A DNA stretch of 64,000 nucleotides from positions 687,501 to 751,500 of the forward strand of contig CAJNDS010001113.1 of NCBI GenBank assembly GCA_905221605.1. Reading direction: 5' to 3'. The notes beneath the pieces are model-generated. The model was not told the origin of the DNA, ran no database searches, and saw only the letters and a list, made by a program, of their open reading frames with translations. The position numbers and the translations under genes are program-made. The stretch comes from Symbiodinium natans. Taxonomy: Eukaryota > Sar > Dinophyceae > Suessiales > Symbiodiniaceae. Below, in pieces: positions 20,013 through 31,507 of this stretch (positions are counted from its first letter, which is position 1; the number at the start of each line of letters is the position of its first letter).

Positions 20013-22265
20013 CTGACTTGTGATTGCGTGGCTGCCTTGGCAAGAGTTGTTGCTGGTTTCGCGAGCCGCGGCTTCTAGCCTCCTCTTGCTTGGGCGTGGC
20101 CAAGCGCCAGGGAGCAGAAATGCTGCGTTCTTCAAGTTTCAAATTCGTTTCTGTAGTTTCAGACTAGTTGCAAAACAGTTTCAAAATCCAGTTGCGAATT
20201 CGTTGTTAAGGGGAAACTGCGTTTTGTCTACGCGCAATTGCAAAAAATGCAGGAATCTCTAGAGGTTCTGGTTTTCAACAAGCGCGGACAGAAATTGCAG
20301 CTCCTCCTTAACAGCGATATTTCAACTGGATTTTGAAACTAGTTTGAAACTGACTTGAGACTAATTTGAAACTATGGACGATTTTGAAACTCGAAACACT
20401 ACCATATTCCGGACTTTCTGCCCCCCTCCTGGCCCCTCACATATGGCCCTCACGCACGGGAAGTTGACTTTGGTCAGGCGTGACTAGAGACCAGAGCTTC
20501 CGAAAGCTTGCCAATCTCCGGACAGTAGGAATAGAGGAATGTGTGGAAATGATTCTTTCCTAGTTCTTCATCTTCTTTCTCCTTTCCCTATGTATGAGAA
20601 AAGAAGACAGACAAGGAGAGAGAGCCCCCTGCAATTGGGAATTTCCCCAGAAGAGAGAAAGCGAAAGGGATGCCCCCACAACTTTCACGTTTTTCATAAG
20701 AATGTAAGCACCAAGAGAGAAGAGAAAGGAAAAGATAATAGCGAGGAAAGAGGCAAGGAAACACAGGAGGCAGCCCCTCCGCTTGCTTCTTGAATGAAAA
20801 AGACATCGGAGAAATGGAAACATGAAATTGAGAGGGAAGTTGCGCTTTTCCTTGCTGAAGAACAAAGCAATTCCAAAGAACATGGAAAGCACAAGGAATG
20901 TACTGGGAAAGGTAGGGAAAGGGATTCTTCCCTCTGACTTTTTTGCTTTCCTTCAATCTGCGATGTAAAGGGAAAAGATGCAGCGGACAGGTTCTGAAAA
21001 TACAGGCAGGTGATCTTTTTTCCTTATTGTCATCATTGTCTCATTTTCTCAGTGGGAAACGTCTCATTTTCTCAGCGGGAAACGTAAAGTCCAAAAAGAT
21101 AAAAGAAAGAAAGTAGGGAAGAGTGGGAAGGTTCCTTTTTGTGGTGAGAAGGTAGTCGGAAAGCAACAGGAGACTCCTCTTTCATTCTGTTTACCCCTAC
21201 CTCTTATAGTCTTTTCGGAAGGAAGAGGGAAGAACATACGCGGATAGGAAGGCAGCCTTTCTTTGATGGGGAAAGGAAAGGGATGCGCTGCCCCCTCAAT
21301 TTTCATGTTGATGGGAATGTAAGCACCGGGAGAGAAGAAAGGAAGAGAGAATAGCGAGGAAAGAGGCAAGGAAACACAGGAGATTAGGAGTCAGGTTCCG
21401 GTGATTGATGTTCGTCTCTTGTCTTCTTTTTGAGAAGGTCGCTTTTGGTTGGAGGAAGAAGTCCGCCTTCCATTTTGAAGAATCTGCAGAGATAGGAATT
21501 GAAGAAATCACAAGAGACACGGATAGAGGACATTATAGACTTGATTCTGTTTTATTATTCATCTTCTATCTTCATTCCCTATATGAACACAGAACAAAGA
21601 CAAGGAGAGAGAGCCTCCTGCAATTGGGAATTTCCCCAGAAGAGACAAAGTGAAAGGGATGTCCCCCGCACCTTTCACACTTTTGAGAAGAATGTAAGCA
21701 ACAGAAGAGAAGAGAAAGGAACTCATAATAGTGAGCAGGGAGGCGAGGAAAGACTGGAGGCAGACCTTCTTTCCGGTTGAGCAGGACGAAACAAGAGAAT
21801 GTAAAGATGTAAGTCGGGAGGGAGGCTGGTAGCCGTTCCTTTCTTTTCCGAACCAAAGACAAAGAGGAAGGAAGGCAGGATAGGTTTCCGTGATTGATTT
21901 TCGTCACCTCTCTATGTTTTGAGAAGGTAAAGGGCGTTCTATCTCTCACCCCTCTCCCTTGTCTGCTTGGTTGGAGTGAGAAAATATAAAAAAAAGCGAA
22001 AGGAAAAGTGAGAGGGAGAAAGAAGCCCTCCTTCCATTCTGAAAAATCTGCAGATTTAGAGACAGGAATAGGGGACAATATGGAAATGATTCTTTCTTAT
22101 TTCTTCACGTTGTCTCCTTTCCCTATATGACTCCCTTGCGATTTCCCTTTTGGTTGGAGTGAGAAGAGACAAAAGAAAAGTGAAAGGACAAGTGAGAAGA
22201 AGAAAGGATGCAGAGAAAGGAATAGAACAACTCAGAAGAGACACAGTCTCAGACAAGATAATTTA
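20013..22265 (+). repeat. Satellite unit 2, 2253 bp
   Basis: Differs from unit 1 at scattered bases and lacks the roughly 45-bp block near its start. Confidence 0.9.
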
Positions 22266-24550
22266 CTGACTTGTGATTGCGTGGCTGCCTTGGCAAGAGT
22301 TGTTGCTGGTTTCGCGAGCCGCGGCTTCTAGCCTCCTCTTGCTTGGGCGTGGCCAAGCGCCAGGGAGCAGAAATGCTGCGTTCTTCAAGTTTCAAATTCG
22401 TTTCTGTAGTTTCAGACTAGTTGCAGAACAGTTTCAGAATCCAGTTGCGAATTCGTTGTTAAGGGGAAACTGCGTTTTTCTACGCGCAATTGCAAAAAAT
22501 GCAGGAATCTCTAGAGGTTCTGGTTTTCAACAAGCGCGGACAGAAATTGCAGCTCCTCCTTAACAGCGATATTTCAACTGGATTTTGAAACTAGTTTGAA
22601 ACTGACTTGAGACTAATTTGAAACTATGGAAACGAATTTGAAACTCGAAACACTGAAACTATGGACGATTTTGAAACTCGAAACACTACCATATTCCGGA
22701 CTTTCTGCCCCCCTCCTGGCCCCTCACATATGGCCCTCACGCACGGGAAGTTGACTTTGGTCAGGCGTGACTAGAGACCAGAGCTTCCGAAAGCTTGCCA
22801 ATCTCCGGACAGTAGGAATAGAGGAATGTGTGGAAATGATTCTTTCCTAGTTCTTCATCTTCTTTCTCCTTTCCCTATGTGTGAGAAAAGAAGACAGACA
22901 AGGAGAGAGAGCCCCCTGCAATTGGGAATTTCCCCAGAAGAGAGAAAGCGAAAGGGATGCCCCCACAACTTTCACGTTTTTCATAAGAATGTAAGCACCA
23001 AGAGAGAAGAGAAAGGAAAAGAGAATAGCGAGGAAAGAGGCAAGGAAACACAGGAGGCAGCCCCTCCGCTTGCTTCTTGAATGAAAAAGACATCGGAGAA
23101 ATGGAAACATGAAATTGAGAGGGAAGTTGCGCTTTTCCTTGCTGAAGAACAAAGCAACTCCAAAGAACATGGAAAGCACAAGGAATGTACTGGGAAAGGT
23201 AGGGAAAGGGATTCTTCCCTCTGACTTTTTTGCTTTCCTTCAATCTGCGATGTAAAGGGAAAAGATGCAGCGGACAGGTCTGAAAATACAGGCAGGTGAT
23301 CTTTTTTCCTTATTGTCATCATTGTCTCTTTTTCTCAGTGGGAAACGTCTCATTTTCTCAGCGGGAAACGTAAAGTGCAAAAAGATGAAAGAAAGTAGGG
23401 AAGAGTTGGAAGGTTCCTTTTTGTGGTGAGAAGGTAGTCGGAAAGCAACAGGAGACTCCTCTTTCATTCTGTTTATCCCTACCTCTTATAGTCTTTTTGG
23501 GAAGCAAGAGGGAAGAACATACGCGGATAGGAAGGCAGCCTTTCCTTGATGGGGAAAAGGAAAGGGATGCACTGCCCCCTCAATTTTCATGTTGATAAGA
23601 ATGTAAGCACCAGGAGTGAAGAAAGGAAGAGAGAATAGCGAGGAAAGAGGCAAGGAAACACATGAGATTAGGAGTCAGGTTCCGGTGATTGATGTTCGTC
23701 TCTTGTCTTCTTTTTGAGAAGGTCGCTTTTGGTTGGAGGAAGAAGTCCGCCTTCCATTTTGAAGAATCTGCAGAGATAGGAATTGAAGAAATCACAAGAG
23801 ACACGGATAGAGGACATTATAGACATGATTCTTTCTTATTCATTCATCTTCGTTCTTCTTTCCCTATATGAACACAGAACAAAGACAAGGAGAGAGAGCC
23901 TCCTGCAATTGGGAATTTCCCCAGAAGAGACAAAGTGAAAGGGATGTCCCCCGCACCTTTCACACTTTTGAGAAGAATGTAAGCAACAGAAGAGAAGAGA
24001 AAGGAACTCATAATAGTGAGCAGGGAGGCGAGGAAAGACTGGAGGCAGACCTTCTTTCCGGTTGAGCAGGACGAAACAAGAGAATGTAAAGATGTAAGTC
24101 GGGAGGGAGGCTGGTAGCCGTTCCTTTCTTTTCCGAACCAAAGACAAAGAGGAAGGAAGGCAGGATAGGTTTCCGTGATTGATTTTCGTCACCTCTCTAT
24201 GTTTTGAGAAGGTAAAGGGCGTTCTATCTCTCACCCCTCTCCCTTGTCTGCTTGGTTGGAGTGAGAAAATATAAAAAAAAGCGAAAGGAAAAGTGAGAGG
24301 GAGAAAGAAGCCCTCCTTCCATTCTGAAAAATCTGCAGATTTAGAGACAGGAATAGGGGACAATTTGGAAATGATTCTTTCTTATTTCTTCACGTTGTCT
24401 CCTTTCCCTATATGACTCCCTTGCGATTTCCCTTTTGGTTGGAGTGAGAAGAGACAAAAGAAAAGTGAAAGGAAAAGTGAGAAGGAGAAAGGACGCAGAG
24501 ATAGGAATAGAACAACTCAGAAGAGACACAGTCTCAGACAAGATAATTTG
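22266..24550 (+). repeat. Satellite unit 3, 2285 bp
   Basis: Carries a private duplication of about 35 bp around TTTGAAACTCGAAACACTGA (22620-22690), which accounts for its extra length over unit 2. Confidence 0.9.
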
Positions 24551-26797
24551 CTGACTTGTGATTGCGTGGCTGCCTTGGCAAGAGTTGTTGCTGGTTTCGC
24601 GAGCCGCGGCTTCTAGCCTCCTCTTGCTTGGGCGTGGCCAAGCGCCAGGGAGCAGAAATGCTGCGTTCTTCAAGTTTCAAATTCCTTTCTGTAGTTTCAG
24701 ACTAGTTGCAAAACAGTTTCAAAATCCAGTTGCGAATTCGTTGTTAAGGGGAAACTGCGTTTTTCTACGTGCAATTGCAAAAAATGCAGGAATCTCTAGA
24801 GGTTCTGGTTTTCAACAAGCGCGGACAGAAATTGCAGCTCCTCCTTAACAGCGATATTTCAACTGGATTTTGAAACTAGTTTGAAACTGACTTGAGACTA
24901 ATTTGAAACTATGGAAACGATTTTGAAACTCAAAACACTACCATATTCCGGACTTTCTGCCCCCCTCCTGGCCCCTCACATATGGCCCTCACGCACGGGA
25001 AGTTGACTTTGGTCAGGCGTGACTAGAGACCAGAGCTTCCGAAAGCTTGCCAATCTCCGGACAGTAGGAATAGAGGAATGTGTGGAAATGATTCTTTCCT
25101 AGTTCTTCATCTTCTTTCTCCTTTCCCTATGTATGAGAAAAGAAGACAGACAAGGAGAGAGAGCCCCCTGCAATTGGGAATTTCCTCAGAAGAGAGAAAG
25201 CGAAAGGGATGCCCCCACAACTTTCACGTTTTTCATAAGAATGTAAGCACCAAGAGAGAAGAGAAAGGAAAAGAGAATAGCGAGGAAAGAGGCAAGGAAA
25301 CACAGGAGGCAGCCCCTCCGCTTGCTTCTTGAATGAAAAAGACATCGGAGAAATGGAAACATGAAATTGAGAGGGAAGTTGCGCTTTTCCTTGCTGAAGA
25401 ACAAAGCAATTCCAAAGAACATGGAAAGCACAAGGAATGAACCGGGAAAGGTAGGGAAAGGGATTCTTCCCTTTTTTTGCTTTCCTTCAATCTGCGATGT
25501 AAAGGGAAAAGATGCAGCGGACAGGTCTGAAAATACAGGCAGGTGATCTTTTTTCCTTATTGTCATCATTGTCTCTTTTTCTCAGTGGGAAACGTCTCAT
25601 TTTCTCAGCGGGAAACGTAAAGTGCAAAAAGATAAAAGAAAGAAAGTAGGGAAGAGTGGGAAGGTTCCTTTTTGTGGTGAGAAAGTAGTCGGAAAGCAAC
25701 AGGAGACTCCTCTTTCATTCTGTTTACCCCTACCTCTTATAGTCTTTTCGGAAGGAAGAGGGAAGAACATACGCGGATAGGAAGGCAGCCTTTCTTTGAT
25801 GGGGAAAGGAAAGGGATGCGCTGCCCCCTCAATTTTCATGTTGATGGGAATGTAAGCACCGGGAGAGAAGAAAGGAAGAGAGAATAGCGAGGAAAGAGGC
25901 AAGGAAACACAGGAGATTAGGAGTCAGGTTCCGGTGATTGATGTTCGTCTCTTGTCTTCTTTTTGAAGGTCGCTTTTGGTTGGAGGAAGAAGTCCGCCTT
26001 CCATTTTGAAGAATCTGCAGAGATAGGAATTGAAGAAATCACAAGAGACACGGATAGAGGACATTATAGACTTGATTCTTTCTTATTTATTCATCTTCTA
26101 TCTTCATTCCCTATATGAACACAGAACAAAGACAAGGAGAGAGAGCCTCCTGCAATTGGGAATTTCCCCAGAAGAGACAAAGTGAAAGGGATGTCCCCCG
26201 CACCTTTCACACTTTTGAGAAGAATGTAAGCAACAGAAGAGAAGAGAAAGGAACTCATAATAGTGAGCAGGGAGGCGAGGAAAGACTGGAGGCAGACCTT
26301 CTTTCCGGTTGAGCAGGACGAAACAAGAGAATGTAAAGATGTAAGTCGGGAGGGAGGCTGGTAGCCGTTCCTTTCTTTTCCGAACCAAAGACAAAGAGGA
26401 AGGAAGGCAGGATAGGTTTCCGTGATTGATTTTCGTCACCTCTCTATGTTTTGAGAAGGTAAAGGGCGTTCTATCTCTCACCCCTCTCCCTTGTCTGCTT
26501 GGTTGGAGTGAGAAAATATAGAAAAAAGCGAAAGGAAAAGTGAGAGGGAGAAAGAAGCCCTCCTTCCATTCTGAGAAATCTGCAGATTTAGAGACAGGAA
26601 TAGGGGACAATATGGAAATGATTCTTTCTTATTTCTTCACGTTGTCTCCTTTCCCTATATGACTCCCTTGCCATTTCCCTTTTGGTTGGAGTGAGAAGAG
26701 ACAAAAGAAAAGTGAAAGGACAAGTGAGAAGAAGAAAGGATGCAGAGAAAGGAATAGAACAACTCAGAAGAGACACAGTCTCAGACAAGATAATTTA
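24551..26797 (+). repeat. Satellite unit 4, 2247 bp
   Basis: Close to unit 2; shares GAATGAACCGG/GAATGAACTGG variants (near 25437) with unit 5 rather than with units 1-3. Confidence 0.9.
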
Positions 26798-28654
26798 CTG
26801 ACTTGTGATTGCGTGGCTGCCTTGGCAAGAGTTGTTGCTGGTTTCGCGAGCCGCGGCTTCTAGCCTCCTCTTGCTTGGGCGTGGCCAAGCGCCAGGGAGC
26901 AGAAATGCTGCGTTCTTCAAGTTTCAAATTCGTTTCTGTAGTTTCAGACTAGTTGCAAAACAGTTTCAAAATCCAGTTGCGAATTCGTTGTTAAGGGGAA
27001 CTGCGTTTTTCTACGCGCAATTGCAAAACATGCAGAAGTTCTGGTTTTCAACAAGCGCGGACAGAAATTGCAGCTCCTCCTTAACAGCGATATTTCAACT
27101 GGATTTTGAAACTAGTTTGAAACTGACTTGAGACTAATTTGAAACTATGGAAACGAATTTGAAACTCGAAACACTACCATATTCCGGACTTTCTGCCCCC
27201 CTCCTGGCCCCTCACATATGGCCCTCACGCACGGGAAGTTGACTTTGGTCAGGCGTGACTAGAGACCAGAGCTTCCGAAAGCTTGCCAATCTCCGGACAG
27301 TAGGAATAGAGGAATGTGTGGAAATGATTCTTTCCTAGTTCTTCATCTTCTTTCTCCTTTCCCTATGTATGAGAAAAGAAGACAGACAAGGAGAGAGAGC
27401 CCCCTGCAATTGGGAATTTCCCCAGAAGAGAGAAAGCGAAAGGGATGCCCCCACAACTTTCACGTTTTTCATAAGAATGTAAGCACCAAGAGAGAAGAGA
27501 AAGGAAAAGAGAATAGCGAGGAAAGAGGCAAGGAAACACAGGAGGCAGCCCCTCCGCTTGCTTCTTGAATGAAAAAGACATCGGAGAAATGGAAACATGA
27601 AATTGAGAGGGAAGTTGCGCTTTTCCTTGCTGAAGAACAAAGCAATTCCAAAGAACATGGAAAGCACAAGGAATGAACTGGGAAAGGTAGGGAAAGGGAT
27701 TCTTCCCTTTTTTTGCTTTCCTTCAATCTGCGATGTAAAGGGAAAAGATGCAGCGGACAGGTCTGAAAATACAGGCAGGTGATCTTTTTTCCTTATTGTC
27801 ATCATTGTCTCATTTTCTCAGTGGGAAACGTCTCATTTTCTCAGCGGGAAACGTAAAGTGCAAAAAGATAAAAGAAAGAAAGTAGGGAAGAGTGGGAAGG
27901 TTCCTTTTTGTGGTGAGAAGGTAGTCGGAAAGCAACAGGAGACTCCTCTTTCATTCTGTTTACCCCTACCTCTTATAGTCTTTTCGGAAGGAAGAGGGAA
28001 GAACATACGCGGATAGGAAGGCAGCCTTTCTTTGATGGGGAAAGGAAAGGGATGCGCTGCCCCCTCAATTTTCATGTTGATGGGAATGTAAGCACCGGGA
28101 GAGAAGAAAGGAAGAGAGAATAGCGAGGAAAGAGGCAAGGAAACACAGGAGATTAGGAGTCAGGTTCCGGTGATTGATGTTCGTCTCTTGTCTTCTTTTT
28201 GAGAAGGTCGCTTTTGGTTGGAGGAAGAAGTCCGCCTTCCATTTTGAAGAATCTGCAGAGATAGGAATTGAAGAAATCACAAGAGACACGGATAGAGGAC
28301 ATTATAGACTTGATTCTTTCTTATTTATTCATCTTCTATCTTCATTCCCTATATGAACACAGAACAAAGACAAGGAGAGAGAGCCTCCTGCAATTGGGAA
28401 TTTCCCCAGAAGAGACAAAGTGAAAGGGATGTCCCCCGCACCTTTCACACTTTTGAGAAGAATGTAAGCAACAGAAGAGAAGTGAAAGGAACTCATAATA
28501 GTGAGCAGGGAGGCGAGGAAAGACTGGAGGCAGACCTTCTTTCCGGGTGAGCAGGACGAAACAAGAGAATGTAAAGATGTAAGTCGGGAGGGAGGCTGGT
28601 AGCCGTTCCTTTCTTTTGCGAACCAAAGACAAAGAGGAAGGAATGCAGGATAGC
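26798..28654 (+). repeat. Satellite unit 5, truncated
   Basis: About 1.86 kb of the unit, ending abruptly at GCAGGATAG (28654) where other units continue GTTTCCGTGATTG. The sequence then changes to CGCGTAGGATCGCGTAGG. Confidence 0.9.
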
Positions 28655-28868
28655 GCGTAGGATCGCGTAGGAGAGTACGGTGTGTTTTTGTCATTTTTTG
28701 GAGATGATACTGCGGTTTCTGGGTACTCTTTTCTCCTGCATCTGAAGGCATTCTCACGTACCGTTTTTTATTTGATTTTATATAAAAGGGGGTTCCAAAA
28801 TTGGTCAATTTTTGCGATTTTTTACTATGTTGTAGGATTCTTTGAGCAAATTTTCAGTTTTTACTGAT
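28655..28868. other. Unique AT-rich junction sequence
   Basis: About 214 bp of non-repetitive sequence between two satellites; begins with a doubled GCGTAGGATC-like motif and then becomes AT-rich. No gene seen. Confidence 0.6.
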
Positions 28869-30045
28869 TCTAAGCTAAAAAAGTACAAAAATTATTAAAA
28901 TTATTAAAATTATTAAAATTATTAAAATTATTAATTTCTGCCCTGAGAGGCTCCCGAAAACTAAAATTATTAAAATTATTAAAATTATTAAAAATATTAA
29001 AATTATTAAAATTATTAAAATTATTAATTTCTGCCCTGGGGGGCTCCCGGAAAATTAAAATTATTAAAATTATTAAAATTATTAAAATTATTAAAATTAT
29101 TAAAATTATTAATTTCTGCCCTGAGAGGCTCCCGGAAAATTAAAATTATTAAAATTATTAAAATTATTAAAATTATTAAAATTATTAAAATTATTAAAAC
29201 TATTAAAACTATTAAAATTATTATTTTCTGCCCTGAGAGGCTCCCTGAAAATTAAAATTAGAAAAAATATTAAAATTATTAAAATTATTAATTTCTGCCC
29301 TGACAGGCTCCCGGAAAATTAAAATTATTGAAATTATTAAAATTATTAAAATTATTAAAATTATTAAAATTATTAAAATTATTACAATTATTAATTTCTG
29401 CCCTGAGAGGCTCCCCGAAAATTAAAATTATTAAAATTATTAAAATTATTAAAATTATTAAAATTATTAAAATTATTAAAATTATTAATTTCTGCCCTGA
29501 GAGGCTCCCGGAAAATTAAAATTATTAAAATTATTAAAATTATTAAAAATTATTAAAATTATTAAAATTATTAAAATTATTATTTTCTGCCCTGAGAGGC
29601 TCCCTGAAAATTAAAATTAGAAAAAATATTAAAATTATTAAAATTATTAAAATGATTAATTTCTGCCCTGAGAGGCTCCCGGAAAATTAAAATTATTAAA
29701 ATTATTAAAATTATTAATTTCTGCCCTGAGAGGCTCCCAGAAAATTAAAATTATTAAAATTATTAAAAATTATTAAAATTATAAAAAATTATTAAAATTA
29801 TTAATTTCTGCCCTGAGAGGCTCCCCGAAAATTAAAATTATTAAAATTATTAAAATTATTAAAATTATTAAAATTATTAATTTCTGCCCTGAGAGGCTCC
29901 CGGAAAATTAAAATTATAAAAAATATTAAAATTATTAAAATTGTTAAAATTATTAAAATTATTAAAATTATTATTTTCTGCCCTGAGAGGCTCCCTGAAA
30001 ATTAAAATTAGAAAAAATATTAAAATTATTAAAATTATGAAACCA
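28869..30045 (+). repeat. AT-rich 9-bp satellite, left arm of a giant palindrome
   Basis: Runs of AAAATTATT (9 bp) of variable length, interrupted about a dozen times by a conserved block, AATTTCTGCCCTGAGAGGCT followed by CCCGGAAAATT. Translated, it gives meaningless (IIK)n or (LLK)n ORFs. Confidence 0.9.
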
Positions 30046-31153
30046 TTAATAATTAAAATTTTAATAATTTTAATAATTTCAATAATGTTAATAATTTTAA
30101 TAATTCAAATAATTTTAATAATTTTAATTTTCCGGGAGTCTCTCAGGGCAGAAATTAATAATTTTAATAATTTTAATAATTTTAATAATTTTAATAATTT
30201 TAATTTTCCGGGAGCCTCCCAGGGCAGAAATTGATATTTTTAATAATTTTAATAATTTTAATAATTTTAATTTTCCGGGAGCCTCTCAGGGCAGAAATTA
30301 ATAATTTTAATAATTTTGATAATTTTGATAATTTTAATAATTTTAATAATTTTAATAATTTTAATAGTTTTAATTTTCCGGGAGCCTCTCAGGGCAGAAA
30401 TTAATAATTTTAATAATTTTAATAATTTTAATAATTTTAATAATTTTAATAATTTTAATAATTTTAATTTTCCGGGAGCCCCCCAGGGCAGAAATTAATA
30501 ATTTTAATAATTTTAATAATTTTAATAATTTTAATAATTTTAATAATTTTAATAATTTTAATAATTTTAATAATTTTAATAATTTTAATTTTCCGGGAGC
30601 CTCTCAGGGCAGAAATTAATAATTTTAATAATTTTAATAATTTTAATAATTTTAACAATTTTAATAATTTTAATAATTTTAATAACTTTAATAATTTTAA
30701 TTTTCGGGGAGCCTCTCAGGGCAGAAATTAATAATTGTAATAATTTTAATAATTTTAATAATTTTAATAATTTTAATAATTTTAATAATTTTAATAATTT
30801 TAATAATTTTAATTTTCCGGGAGCCTCTCAGGGCAGAAATTAATAATTTTAATAATTTAATAATTTTAATAATTTTAATAATTTTAATAATTTTAATTTT
30901 CCGGGAGCCTCTCATGGCAGAAATTAATAATTTTCATAATTTTAATAATTTTAATAATTTTAATATTTTGAATAATTTTAATTTTCCGGGAGCCTCTCAG
31001 GGCAGAAATTAATAATTTTAATAATTTTAATAATTTTAATAATTTTAATATTTTGAATAATTTTAATTTTCCGGGAGCCTCTCAGGGCAGAAATTAATAA
31101 TTTTAATAATTTTAATATTGTTAATAATTTTAATTTTCCGGGAGCCTCTCAGG
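30046..31153 (-). repeat. AT-rich 9-bp satellite, right arm in opposite orientation
   Basis: The same satellite reverse-complemented: AATAATTTT runs punctuated by AATTTTCCGGGAGCCTCTCA and GGGCAGAAATT, about a dozen times. With the left arm it makes an imperfect inverted repeat of roughly 1.1 kb per arm centred near 30,045. Confidence 0.9.
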
Positions 31154-31266
31154 ATTATTAAAAATATTAAAATTATTAAAATTATTAAAATTAATAAAAT
31201 TATTAAAATTAATAAAATTATTAAAATTATTAAAATTATTAAAATTATTAAAATTATTAATTTCTG
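31154..31266 (+). repeat. AT-rich satellite, third short block, polarity flipped back
   Basis: After CCTCTCAGG the array resumes as ATTATTAAA in the original orientation and ends at AATTTCTGC, inside the punctuating block. Confidence 0.85.
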
Positions 31267-31291
31267 CTAACGTCCTTTTGAAATCCGACCG

Positions 31292-31397
31292 TAGGGTCTA
31301 TTTAGAAGCCGTGCTCTTCTAGGTTTATTACATTTAGGTATATGGACCTGTATTATAAATCACAAGCCCCAGCTTCTAAATAGACCCGGTTTTGCTC
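31292..31397. repeat. MITE with GGGTCTATTTAGAAGC inverted ends, about 105 bp
   Basis: Left end TAGGGTCTATTTAGAAGC, right end GCTTCTAAATAGACCC followed by GGTTTTGCTC. The right end extended matches the inverted motif at 15726-15752. Confidence 0.75.
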
Positions 31398-31507
31398 ACA
31401 CACGGGGGGGGGGTTCTAGGCAAAGGTAGCACACGAGAAGCCATAAGGCCCGACCCTAAAAACCCTGGACCCTGAAACCCGACACCCCAAACCCTAAGAC
31501 CCCAAGC

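Noticed and set aside
16019-28808. Many repeated ORFs of 60-195 codons in the 2.25-kb satellite
   Set aside because: They recur with each unit in several frames, are broken by indels between units, and show Ser/Phe/Leu-rich translation of pyrimidine tracts.
28869-30915. ORFs encoding (IIK)n/(LLK)n and (NNF)n proteins
   Set aside because: Direct translation of the 9-bp AT satellite; no start context, no composition of real protein.
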